From Fomitopsis serialis (taxonomy: Eukaryota; Basidiomycota; Agaricomycetes; Polyporales; Fomitopsidaceae): a stretch of 64,000 nucleotides of DNA. Positions 21,040-31,880 of this stretch are shown one piece after another. Each line of letters starts with the position of its first letter. Position 1 is the stretch's first letter. Made by a program: the position numbers and the translations under genes. A model generated the notes under the pieces. It saw nothing but the letters and a program-made list of their open reading frames with translations. It was not told the origin of the DNA and did no database searches. The stretch lies in contig NW_025954965.1 of the NCBI RefSeq assembly GCF_022376445.1, positions 248,001-312,000 on the forward strand, written 5' to 3'.

Positions 21040-23495
21040 TCATTGGCTTTCGCTGGGCAAGAGACATACAAGTGCTGACTGTAACACTAACGGCGCGTAC
21101 ACGATGCATACGAATGGTGCGAACCACACTCCCAGCAACTCCCAGTTCGCGACCGCCTTCAACACCTCCTCTCGCTGCAGCACTATCCACCCAAATGCTA
21201 GGGCCGTATATGCCGCGTATTTCAATATGCGGAGTCCCGCGCGAGGCGAAGAGGAGGCGTAGCATAGCGGCACGCCTGTCAAGAAAGCCATGACCGCGGC
21301 GAGGGAGAAATTGAGGACAGAGAGAATAGATATCACCGTTGAAGTGAGGCAGAGGTTCAGCGACTTCAGCATCACGGAGAGTGGTGCCTCCTGGGTCGGT
21401 TCTTTGCTGGGAAGCAGCAACGACGGAAGAGGAAGAAGGACGGGCAGGCTGAACACGGCAAGAGGCGCAACCTAGAACAAGATCCAGTCTCAACTCTTCA
21501 CTTCTGACAAAGTGGAAGATTGCGTGCGTACCGATGAGTGATACCATTCGCGCGTCGAGAGGTAGAACACGACAGCCCCAAGGGCATGAGTTGCGGCCAT
21601 GACTACTATTGCCTTCAGGACAGGCCTTCGTCGGCGCGACCAACGACCGTCGCGCACAATTTTCTCGCCCGGAGTGTTGTCCGGTGCCTCGCCTATCACC
21701 CATGCCCAGCCAGCCTTCACCCATCCTTGCAGCCCACAGAACATCATGGCTACACTTATCAGAACCGCGCTTGGAAGGAAGCTTCCGATCTTCAGGAATG
21801 TGGTGGGGCCCACGAGAAGGAAAAAGAAAAATGACGCGTGAAGGCGCTCCAGTAAGTTATTCATGGTCCTCAGAGTTGACTCGACGATCCTGGACGGGGC
21901 CTACATGAAAAAGAGGGCTCCGGATCAATTAAGATGATAGGCCACGTACCGGCCTATGGCATGGAAACCATGGGGGCCTGCCGCAGGGACAGCAAATAAC
22001 GTGATGGCATCAATGCGGAATCTGAGAATGAGAGAGAAAACATCAGACATGGTGCTGGGTGCACGAGAGCCGAGCAGGCATACTGGTGGAGCAAACCATG
22101 TACACCACTTGCTTGGCCTCTAGCCTGATACCCAACGTGTCGCACGATATTCTTGGCCCGACGGGCATATTCCTTCAACTGGTCATTGTCTTTAATAGAG
22201 CCTGGAGTCCAGGGAGGGAGGCCGAGACCATCTTCGGAGTCTTGGTGGTCATAGACGATCATCGGTACGCCTCCTGTGTATTGAGAGATCCGCTGGAAAG
22301 AATTGATGAGGTCCTGATTTGGGAGACGGCCATTGAGGCCCTCTTGGATCACTTGAGCATGGCACTGTATATGAACGCACGCGAGGCACTGACCGAAGAA
22401 TACACCGAGATGTGAAAACGAGTGCCCAGGGTAATCGATGTTCAAAGCCGTCCATATCACGCCGGATGACAATCTCAGAGGTTCAGCCTGTATATCTATG
22501 AGAGTGGACAAGCGTCACGGTGGAGCGCGTTCCTGGAAGATTTGAATGACTTACTTGGCTGCAAAACACCATGATACGTTGTGACCCATGCTTGCATGCC
22601 GTCCAAGTAGCCATCGCTGACAACAAAAATAAGGTCCTTCGCCCAAAGCGAGTAGCCTACGAGTAATCAGGACGCTGATTGTAGTCGAATATGCAGTAAC
22701 GGACCCCTTAGGAACCAGGCGAGCGATAGAACAGTAGACACCCCTCGCAGGTTCAGCGTGCCATCACCTTCACCAGTCCTGCTAAGCCAAGAGGCGCTGA
22801 TGATCATGGCTTCAGTGCGAGAGGCACGAGGAGACGAGAAGATGGCATATGTGTTTACACCGGTCTTGGACTATCAAGGTTCAGCCAAGAGCAATACTCG
22901 AGGACTACGACTACATGGGGGTACTCACTTCGCTTGTAGTGGTGAATGCATACTCCTGAGTATCGGCGGCCAACCCTGCTTTACGGAATTCCGTCACTAA
23001 GTAGTCAGCGATCCTTTGCATCCATGCATTGAGTATTACAATAATGAGTGACACGGCATAGTTAAACTCACTCGGCTCTCGACGCGTTTCTGTCTCGTAG
23101 CTGCTCCAACGCCTCAAGAAACCGGTCTGCGCGATGAACATCCTCCCAGCTCCAATATGTGTTGACCTGTGCCATATTTTATCAATTGAGAGTGCCGAAA
23201 TACCAAGGCACCACGTACTTGACCTGGTTGCAGTGCGTTCTCGTCGATGTATGCCCTTTGCCCAAGTGTAGGCAAGGGTATGGCGACCATCCACAAGTAT
23301 CCCGCTACAAGTAACGCAACGCTGTATCCAATATCAGGTCGTCCGCAAGCATAGTGTGTAATGGACTTACATGAGGGATGACAGACCTGCCCAGAAGGCA
23401 CCTACGAGCTTCCTTCGCCTGCGAATTCTAAGGGCATTTCTGTCGCCATCCGGTTTGAGATAATTGCGTACTTTGACCAGAATGGCTGGTGGCAT
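21040..23495 (-). CDS. GAA1: GPI transamidase component GAA1
   Basis: ER membrane subunit of the GPI transamidase, which transfers GPI anchors to proteins. Eleven exons (23495-23371, 23321-23219, 23166-23072, 23013-22929, 22870-22705, 22656-22555, 22495-22394, 22342-22084, 22021-21950, 21889-21532, 21471-21040) give 632 residues with perfect phase. After a basic head (ALRIRRRRKLVGAFWAGL) comes the first membrane helix, then the large M28-peptidase-like lumenal domain (RAYIDENALQPGQVNTYW, GVNTYAIFSSPRASRTEAM, DLIFVVSDGYLDGMQAWV, EGLNGRLPNQDLINSFQRI), then about six C-terminal membrane helices beginning after LRTMNNLLERLHASFFFFLL. Length and order match the family. Confidence 0.93.
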
Positions 23496-23928
23496 CTGCC
23501 CAAGTGGCGGCCAAGGGACGTAGTACCACAGGCTCTGGATCCGGGTCTGATCCTGGCGTATAACGCTCGATAGGTAGCAAGGGGACGTAACGCTGTTGAC
23601 TCGTAGGGAGTGCCCTTCAGGAGAAGTCGTCTGTCGAGTCGTCAGTTGGTGACTTGGGTCTTCAAGCTTCAACCTTTCATAGATGGCAAGCGGAGTGCTC
23701 GTCGCTCAAGCTCAAGACTGAGAGCAAACGACGAGTTTCGAAGTGCGAGCGATGTTACGGCGCATGGGCGCTCCGAGACACGCGGGGTCGTTCAAACGCT
23801 CACCGCCGGTCGCAGACTGTTAGTCTGAAATATGAAGTTACACCCTGGAGAGCAAACAAACTACAAGACACTGAAATTTGGACACAAAAATAGGATACAG
23901 CCAATAACGACAACAAGCAGTCAACAAA
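23496..23928. other. Intergenic region
   Basis: GAA1 promoter and LUC7 3' flank. No gene is visible. Confidence 0.55.
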
Positions 23929-25209
23929 TCAGTACCGGCGTCGCCCCGGTGAACGCGAACGCTCTCTGTCACGTCGTCTACCACCGTCAGCTGGGAAATA
24001 GATCGCAGAATAGAGGAAACGTACTCAAAACGGGGGCCGTGCCTATCGTATCCCCGGTCCCTGAATTCATCCCGCGAAGAGCGGAAGTCGCGATCGCCCC
24101 TTGGGGGTGCACCACCGGGTGCAGGAGGGATACCGCCACTGCCCGCCCCAGCTGGCGCCGACGAAGGCACGGAGGAAGGAGGCCCCATCTTGCGTTTCTC
24201 GCGCTCCTCTTTGAATTTCACCAACATGTTCCGCAGCTCGTGATAACCGAGGTGCATCTGAGCGGTAAGGGTCAGTTTCTTGAACAACTGACTTTAGGAA
24301 GTGCTCACCTTTCCACCGAAATGATCAGCGAGACGACGATCGGAGTCAAGTACGGACAAGTATGCGCCACAGACGTCGCATACACGGAGCTTCTGGTGAC
24401 CAGACGCTCCAGAGGTGTCGGTCAATTGCTGAAGCTCTCTCTGGACATGTTGTTCAACGAATCAGTCCTACTGAGTTCGTCAGGTGGCGCACCTCTTTAT
24501 CAGCCTTTTCGCTTTTCAACGCCTCAATGGCAGCCATCTCCCTCATCGACTCGTCTACTTTCCCTTGCTCCCCTGGAGAACGCTATTAGTACGCAGACGA
24601 GATGCATGACGGTAAACATACCCAGCGTCTCAATCTTCTCCGTTCCTCCTTGGATAGCCAACTCAATCTCAGCAATTTCCCTCATCTGAAGCGCTGTCAG
24701 CAATGCGGGCATAGAGGACAGCAATGATACATACGAGGTTTGTTGTCTTCGCGTTTTCCTCAGGTGTTTTCTCGAGCCTCCTGTGAGCTGCACGGATTCT
24801 CCGGTCACACTCGTCGACGAAGGCGAAGATGTTCGACTCGTACTCCATCTGAAAGCGCGAGAATATGGGGTCGCTCGGGTTCGCTTCCTTAGCCTGGAGG
24901 AACTCTGTCTTGAGACGTTCTGTGTGCGACTTGGGGCAGGCTCCGAGGTCCATTTTCTACTATGGTGTGAGCATCAATGCATAGTTGGCACGCTGGAGAC
25001 CATACCGTGTTCGTGAAGAGGGTATGGGGACATGTCCCACAAAGGAAGTTCCTGCAGACTTTCTCGTCCGACCATGTCAAGTTCGCGTTCGCAACACCCA
25101 TTGCCTCTGGGCCCATCATTTGCTACAAGTTGTCAGTATCATCGCAAAGCTCCATACTTCATGCACATACCTCCAGAAGCTTCCTCTGCATCTCAGCAAG
25201 CCGACCCAT
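23929..25209 (-). CDS. LUC7: U1 snRNP splicing factor LUC7
   Basis: U1 snRNP-associated protein that helps select 5' splice sites. Eight exons (25209-25171, 25122-25006, 24956-24735, 24685-24622, 24572-24493, 24440-24309, 24257-24025, 23977-23929) give 311 residues. CCCH zinc finger CRNFLCGTCPHTLFTNT followed by KMDLGACPKSH, a long helix (SDPIFSRFQMEYESNIFAF onward), then the C2H2 finger LRVCDVCGAYLSVLDSD with HFGGKMHLGYH. The tail is Gly/Pro-rich and ends in a short Arg/Asp/Ser segment (RRDRERSRSPGRRRY). The last splice uses acceptor GTAG at 23978; the nearby CAG would give a stop. An in-frame Met at 25191 is an alternative start. Confidence 0.94.
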
Positions 25210-25699
25210 GTTGTCAATAGCACACTGCAGTCGTATAGATGATGGCGACGGGTAAGTTAAGGCGATCGTGAGTGTTCGGCACGAAGCTGGAGCCACTGAA
25301 TTCCGGCCCAGCGGCAAGCTTTGTCAGCAGTAATAATTATAATTATGTAATTAATAGTGAGTTACGGCAACTTATTATGGACGTGGCACGCAAAATTTAC
25401 TTAAGTTATTTGGTATGATACGGCGTTTGTGCCAAGCAGGCTTATGAAGTTTGTAGAAAGGATGAATGGGTACTTGACTGGAAAACGGAAAACTATGTGT
25501 ACACAAGCATTCTATGACAGAAGTCAGTTCGAACAAAGTAATGACGGTCATGGTGGGATCATGGACAACATGTGAGGTTGCGTGCAAGACGAAGCGACAA
25601 TCGAAATACGGCCAGGTCATGAAGTGGAATTGAAGCTTTGCGAGGAGATGAGGTTTTGCGAGGACAACGAGAGGAAAGCACATAGCAGTGGAAGAATAT
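25210..25699. other. Intergenic region with AT-rich patch
   Basis: LUC7 promoter and J-domain/ankyrin gene 3' flank. A TAATTATAATTATGTAATTA-like patch near 25330-25353 stands out against the GC-rich background. No gene is visible. Confidence 0.55.
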
Positions 25700-27704
25700 C
25701 TACAAGGGAGGCTGACCCCGACCCCGACCCCTGCCTCTACCTCTGCCGCGATAACCACCCCTGCCACGACCACGGCCCCGTGCAAAGGGCGGTTGTGGCT
25801 GTGAAGGTGTATCGGTCCCGGGACTGGGGGGCACGTCGTCACAAGGTGCGTGGTCGGGATTTGTGGAAGGCGATTCGTGGCCGAACTGGTGGTACTGCTT
25901 GTACGGTCGCCTATTGCGGGGTTGACCACGATAAACCTTCCCTGACCTCGACGTATTTTGAGGGACGTAGTCATCCGGATGATATTCGTCTCCTCCTTCC
26001 GGTGGTGGTGACGGGTACGGTGACTCGTAAGCGTCAAAGTCAGAAGCTGGTCGAGGTGTTCCGCCGTTCATGGCACGACCGTTGGCAGCTTTCCCCTTCG
26101 ATGGCTTTGGCGTCATCTCTTGGCTTTCCGGTGGGAGCTTTCCGTAGCTTATGAGGAGGTTACGAATTTCCTCATACTTCGCTTCCTGTTTCCTTCCTCC
26201 TGCTCCGACGATGGCAGCTCTACCTGCGGCAGATTTTACCGAAGACCACTCAGCGACTATATCGTCTTGAGTGGCTAGTTGATTATCGAGCACTATCCAG
26301 ACGGCTTCTGGTTCACGGGAGTCCAGAGCAAGCCTGAGCAGCGAGCTAGATCCAGGTCGCCTATAGATGTTCTCGTAATCGGAGTCCTGAGGGGCATAGG
26401 TGGTCACGAAGTGCTTGACAATGGAAATATGCCCAGCCTGTAGAGCGACATGGAACGCTGTGAAGTCTTGCCCGTCCCGTTCGTCTAACTCGGCGCCTGT
26501 TGTGCTTCAATGAACTGGTGGCCAACAAAGAGCCCATACAACATACCATGGGATTCCAGCCATTCCACCAACTCTGCGTTACCATGCTTTGCGGCGATGT
26601 GCAACAAAGCCTCTCGTGGGTCGTTCGGCGGAGTCTTGACGAACTTCTCACCGCCTCTTCTAATCTCACCGCCAGCGGCGTCGACGTTATCCTCATAAAC
26701 GCCTTTCTTGACGCCCGCCGAGTCTCCACGGCGAGCAGCAGCGAAGGCATCAGAGCGCAGATGTTGGAGGCGCTGCTCCTGAGTACGGGCCTTCTCTTCG
26801 GCTGACTTCTGGGAAGCAACTGCCTGGGCCTTCTTCTGAGCGACCTTGACTCTCTGTCTTTCCTCAGCCTGCCTCCTCTCTGAGTGAGGGCCTCGTCAGT
26901 GACAATTCAATGCATAGAGATTGGACTAACCCCTTTCCCGTTCCATTTGTTGCGTCTCCCTCCGCGCGGCCTCTTCCCGCTTGCGACGAGCCTCGGCTTG
27001 CTCTTGTTCTTCACGCATACGAGCAATACGCGCCTGATACTGCTCTGGGGACTCGGGCGCCGTCGGTTTATGACGGCTGTAACCTAGTGAAGCGAGTGAG
27101 AATGATCAAAGATGCAGTAGCAGCACTACTCACGCATGTTGGCATAACGGTTGGCGCGGCCCCTCAACAGCTCCTCAAACAAGAACCTAGAGCCAATGTC
27201 AGCGTCCAACTCGACTGAACCGGTCGCGTTCAGCGCACATGTAGAAGTCCAAGTCCTCGAAGTCATCGTCGTAATCGTCGTAATCGTCATAGCGGTCGAA
27301 GTCGTCGTATTCATCGTAATCGTCATCGAATGGGCGATACGAATAGCTATGTGGCTGCCTGCGTGGGGGAGACGATGACCGATCTAGATGCTTGACGAGC
27401 ACGTTGTATGCTTCACTGAGCCGCTGGAACTGGGCAGTGGCATCTTCGTTGCCCGGATTCTTGTCCGGATGTGTTTTCAGCGCGAGCTACGCGAGCGCGA
27501 TGATGAACGCGTTGTGAGCTGATATTCAATGTCCCACACGCGCGTCACATACTTGCTTGTACGTGCTCTTGACCACCTCCAGCGACGAACCCTTGAAAAG
27601 AGGGCAGGGATCTCAGCTCAAACTGGTTGTCACCAGGAAAGTTATCGTACCTGTTCAAGTCCGAGGGCCCCATACGCCTCTACGACTGTCGAATGTTTCA
27701 CCAT
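25700..27704 (-). CDS. J-domain protein with ankyrin repeats and RG-rich tail
   Basis: Seven exons (27704-27651, 27591-27553, 27486-27239, 27186-27134, 27083-26931, 26879-26547, 26496-25700) give 558 residues with intact phase. Residues 1 to about 65 are a J domain with the HPD triad at 37-39 (LALKTHPDKNPGNEDAT, FQRLSEAYNVL), so it should stimulate an Hsp70. A Tyr/Asp-rich stretch follows (DDDYDEYDDFDRYDDYDDYD). The middle is a charged Arg/Glu/Gln helix (about 130-220). Then come ankyrin-like repeats (REALLHIAAKHGNAELVEWL, DFTAFHVALQAGHISIVKHF). The tail is disordered and ends in an Arg-Gly run (RGRGRGRGGYRGRGRGRG), an RNA-binding or nucleolar type of motif. Partner and compartment are unknown; the domain combination is inferred, not named. 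Confidence 0.85.
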
Positions 27705-28178
27705 GGCATGAACTGAGTGTCTCGATGCGAGTGAGATGTGGCGAAAAAACGCGTAGCAAGTGGGCGCCTTCACGCGCCGCGTTTCCGCGTGGTTGTATAC
27801 TGCACGTGTAGACGCCCATCTTCGTGCGCCCCAGACGCGTCGCCGCCGCTCGCAGTGCACAGGTATCCACTCTCGCAGACATGCACGGCACAATGCGAGC
27901 GAGATTTTCTCAAAGACACTGTGTCCCATACAAATCTGCAGTGCCGTTGGTTGTCGCAGCTGACTGCCATACTTACTGCAGTTCGTCATCGCACGACATG
28001 ATGCACAGAAGTTACCAGTCGGACAGGTTGTCTGCTGCAAAACTGCGCACTCTTCAGCACGCAGGCAACACGCACACTCCAACTGTGACACCAGTGCCTG
28101 ATCCAGGTAAATAGAGTTATGGAAGCAAAAGGTCATTGTAAAAGCTGACAATAGTACACTACAGCGTCCAAGCCAAAC
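27705..28178. other. Intergenic region
   Basis: J-domain gene promoter and FRG1 3' flank. No gene is visible. Confidence 0.55.
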
Positions 28179-29191
28179 TCAGCAGAAGCGGTCACTACGA
28201 CAATGATGAGCCGTCCAGAGTTCACCAATACTTAGAGAGGTCTCTCACCTCTTCAATTTCGCGCGGCGATCTAGCAATGCCTCAGCAAGACGTCCCTCTT
28301 TCCTAGCGCGTTTCAACTGCGCGATGGCAGTCAGATTAGTATGGGCGACCTAAACATGCAACTCACCGCTTTCTTGTCTTCTACCGAGGTGATAGATCGT
28401 CCGGCACCCCAAGCCTGGTACATTTTGCTGGTAAAAATGTTTCAGACAAAGATTCGCAGGAAAGGTGAGGCGACTCACTTGGTGCTGGCCTCGTCTATGC
28501 TGACCTCATCCATCGCGCCTTCCTTCTTCTTCTCTTCCTCATGTGCTTCCCTCTTGTATTTGTTCTGGATTTTAACCCAAAAACGCTCCGCAAAGCCCAC
28601 CTCGTCGCTGTCTCCGCGCAAAGCCATCGTCCCACCAGCGACTTCGTCAACGGCTAGGTACTTCTCGTAGACGTTCTGAAATGCGACCATTCCGTCTGGG
28701 AAGACGATGGGCGTCCACTCCTCCTGAGGACCTCGGGCCTCTCGATCTGCGGATACCAGTCCGTGTTTATCGCAAGACAGGAACTTGCCCTCGCCTGTGC
28801 CAGTCCGCAGATTGATTGTGGGGGAGCCAGCAACGCGTGTTGTCACCCATACCTGCGAGACTTCGGTAGGGGTGCGATGTAGGATGCTCACCGACTCCGG
28901 TGCGTCCTCCGTCTTGTCCTTGTCTAGGGAATGGAGTAAAATGCGACCACGGGTGGAATCATATGTTATAGAGATGGGTGAAGGGTCAGAAGGGTGCATA
29001 ATAAAGGTTGGTCCACGGAGTTCTGTAGCTTGTTCAGGGAGGACCCAAGTATCTGGGCTCTCCTCGTCCTCCTTGCGTCGACGCCGGCCGCTGCTAGAGC
29101 CTTCCTCTCCATCCTCCCTTTTGCGCTTCTTTTTCGTCTTCTCGCCCTTAAATTTGAGCTTGGTAGAGCGTACCCTTTCATCCGTAGACAT
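28179..29191 (-). CDS. FRG1: FRG1 homologue
   Basis: Homologue of the human FSHD-region gene 1 protein, a nuclear/nucleolar, RNA- and actin-associated protein with a fascin-like beta-trefoil. Four exons (29191-28479, 28427-28367, 28316-28249, 28194-28179) give 285 residues. The lysine-rich head (KLKFKGEKTKKKRKRED) is followed by the trefoil core (GPQEEWTPIVFPDGMVAFQN, YEKYLAVDEVAGGTMALRGD, VGFAERFWVKIQNKYK). The C-terminal basic block is MYQAWGAGRSITSVEDKKA, then RARKEGRLAEALLDRRAKLK, ending SDRFC. An in-frame Met at 29209 is an alternative start. Divergent from RPL26. Confidence 0.92.
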
Positions 29192-29408
29192 TGTGCTAGA
29201 TAGGCGCAAGTGAACCGTGAACGGTTCAGTGAAAGTTCAGTGAACGGAAGTGATTGCAGTGTGAGTAAGTAGGCGCCCAATGGCGCACATCGGGGTGTCA
29301 GGGGACTCGTTCTGGTCGCTTGCGTGGGAGCCTTTCTCGGTTTGAGCGCTGGCAAGAGAATCAACGCCATCCCACCCGCCCGCCGACGAAACCCTCAAGA
29401 CCCTCAAG
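29192..29408. promoter_or_regulatory. Divergent promoter, FRG1 / RPL26
   Basis: 217 bp separates the start codons. It contains a cluster of GTTCAGTGAA-like direct repeats with a near-palindrome (29211-29246) and a CCAAT at about 29277. Confidence 0.6.
29211..29246. repeat. Short direct repeats in the FRG1/RPL26 promoter
   Basis: GTTCAGTGAA occurs twice about 11 bp apart, preceded by GAACCGTGAACGGTTC, which is nearly its own reverse complement. Possible protein-binding sites. Confidence 0.55.
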
Positions 29409-30151
29409 ATGAAGTTCAACCCTGGTCAGTTGCTGCTGCTTTGATGTCCGGGATGCTGTCAGTTTGCTCGAGTGCGAAAGAACGGTCGAAATTGGTGGAA
29501 TTAGTGGCTGGATGCATACTCGGCGGATTGGATGTCGTCTCGGTAGGTCGACCTTATGCTGACGCTGTTTGGTGATACAGATGTCTCCTCTTCCCGGCGC
29601 AAGTCGCGCAAGGCGCACTTCGCTGCTCCCTCGTCGGTCCGCCGCAAGATCATGTCCTCCGCTCTGTCTAAGGAGCTCCGCGGCAAGCACAACGTATGTC
29701 TCGTTTTGCGATTGGAAGAATGAATGCGAATGAATGCTCATGCACCACATAGACGCGGTCACTACCCATTCGCAAGGACGACGAGGTGCGGATCGTGCGC
29801 GGCAAGTACAAGGGTCGGGAGGGCAAGGTCACGCAAGTGTACCGTAAGAAGTGGGTGATCCACGTTGACCGTGTCCAGCGCGACAAGTCAAACGGTGCGA
29901 CGGTTCCCATTGGCATCCACCCCAGCAATGTTGTCATTACCACTATCAAGCTGGACAAGGACAGGTGTGTTTGTCATCACGATTCTCGCATTTCTCCCAT
30001 TCTGAGGCGGGATGTCTTTACAGGCGTGCAATCCTCGACCGGAAAGACCGCAAGAAGAGCGGTAAGTCAGGTGAGGATGTGGAGATGGTTGATGTGAGTA
30101 GGGTCAGTCTTGATTCATTCGCGCTTGCTAATGCGAAGACAATCATAGTGA
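29409..30151 (+). CDS. RPL26: 60S ribosomal protein L26 (uL24)
   Basis: Cytosolic large-subunit protein near the exit tunnel. Five exons (29409-29424, 29581-29693, 29753-29964, 30024-30093, 30149-30151) give 137 residues. The first exon encodes only MKFNP plus one base, and the last consists of nothing but the TGA stop, preceded by an intron with good donor (GAT|GTGAGT), branch (CTAAT) and ATAG acceptor. Core seen: [71 protein letters not shown]. If the last intron is retained the frame stays open for more codons, so the stop depends on splicing. Confidence 0.95.
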
Positions 30152-30373
30152 TTGCGTGCTCCTTTGTCTTCTTCTCTTCCCGGTTGTCGCATTGCATCTC
30201 AAAATTCACCATGTATGTATGCGATATCACGCACATCGTATGCCGTATGGGGCCCCGAGGCCAATTTACCATGCCGTTCGCCTTGATTTTCGTCATGGCG
30301 TGGACATCATTTCATTGAGAGCCGATCCAGTGAGCAAAGTCAATGAAAGCTGGTATACACAAAGGCATGTGAA

Positions 30374-31333
30374 TCAGAAGATAACGTCTTCGTCTTTGCT
30401 GCTTAGCAAGTCGCCGCCTCCACCACCAACCTCCGGGGTGAAGTCCACTGACTCTTGTGCCTCTGCAAGCAGTCTTCGCTGCGCTTCCGCTGCTTCTGCA
30501 TCTCGCTTCTTCTTGCCTTGTACTTTCTTCAACCTGGTCATACTACTTAAGCAGGCTGTGCCATCCCTTCGGAGTAAGAACCCGCACCTAAAGAATTCTT
30601 CACGATCCATCTCGTCGAGCTCACTCAAGATGTACTTGATGGTGTTCTCCAGACGAGGGATGACGACGTGTTCAATGGCATTGACTCGACGATTTGTAGC
30701 ACGGATGACCTCGTCTAGGATCATGAATGCTGTCTGCAGAGATGCAAGTTCCACCAGCGTCTCGACGGCTTTGGCGTAGACTTCTTTTGCTCTGATAACT
30801 TGTTGTCCTCCGCGTCCGAGACCGGTCAGGTTAAAGTCTGCAGTGCAAGAGGTGAGGAGAGCACGGATTCAGTGAACGTACGATGCTTACCGGTTCCTGA
30901 CACCCGGTCGACTTCGAATGTGGGAAGAACAACGCCTGAGACGTTCTCCTGCTTTGCCTTCACACGAAAGGTCGCGGTTTTCGCCTGTTCCTGTACCAAG
31001 TACGCGATATCTCCGGTGGCATACGTGACCTCTGCCAGCGAGAAGGATGCCAACTGCATGACCCGGCCCATCTTCCGCTTCGCCTAGGCAGATCAAGGGT
31101 AATTCCTATTAAAACTAGCACATACACCGACGGACAAGCTGCAGCATGTCCAGAACAGTATCACCGCTCACCTCGTCAACCCTGCGTAGGATAGCCCTGA
31201 ATCTTGTCGTCAGCGCATCGCGCTTCTTTGCTAGCAACGAATGGCCTGTCTGCGCGCCCTTCAGGCGTAGTTTCGTATTGGTCAACGCCATCCGAGTGGG
31301 GAAGATGTTTTCGCGAGGGCCGGCGCCGGACAT
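30374..31333 (-). CDS. VMA8: V-type ATPase subunit D
   Basis: Central-stalk subunit of the V1 sector of the vacuolar proton pump. Four exons (31333-31172, 31083-30891, 30837-30588, 30533-30374) give 254 residues. Sequence is highly conserved: [100 protein letters not shown]. The protein is an antiparallel helical pair at each end with a small central domain. The tail is short, Gly-rich and acidic. The acceptor of exon 4 is GACCAG at 30534-30539; an upstream TAG would shift the frame. Confidence 0.96.
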
Positions 31334-31880
31334 CTCGAATACACGTACGAAAGACGGGAAGACAGATATGAAAGGGCAATATTACCAACAGCGGTGAGAT
31401 TCAGAACGATCTCAGAGCGAGCACTAGGAGGTACCCACGTGATTGAACGCGTAGCGGGCGCCTGTAATAATACTACGTAGGCTCAGCCTCCTATGTTGCG
31501 TACCATCATACAGCCCTGCTGGCATTTTGTATAGCACATCCACACCGTACATGTGTACCGAGGTGGAAATGTCAGGAGCCGCTGCTTCCCAACTTTGAGA
31601 TGCTGAATTTGCCAAGACAACGTATAGCACGAGCTTATACTTAGGCTCTCTGGCAACCGTGAAGTGACAATTATTGAAGCAATTGGCACACAACGTTCAA
31701 ACGTCCACCACCCGCTCCTACCTTGCTAGGATGCACACCGATGGCCAACATCGCACTCATTCACAAAGCTGACGACGTACGGGACATTTAGAAAGCAATG
31801 ACAGCATATATGTAGCTAGAGTACGACTGCGCTGATCTCAACATGCAACCCAAAGCACGCACAAAACTTGGCTGTGGCGG
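31334..31880. other. Intergenic region
   Basis: VMA8 promoter and FAM50 3' flank. Minus-strand frames at 31424-31693 have no recognisable content. Confidence 0.5.
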
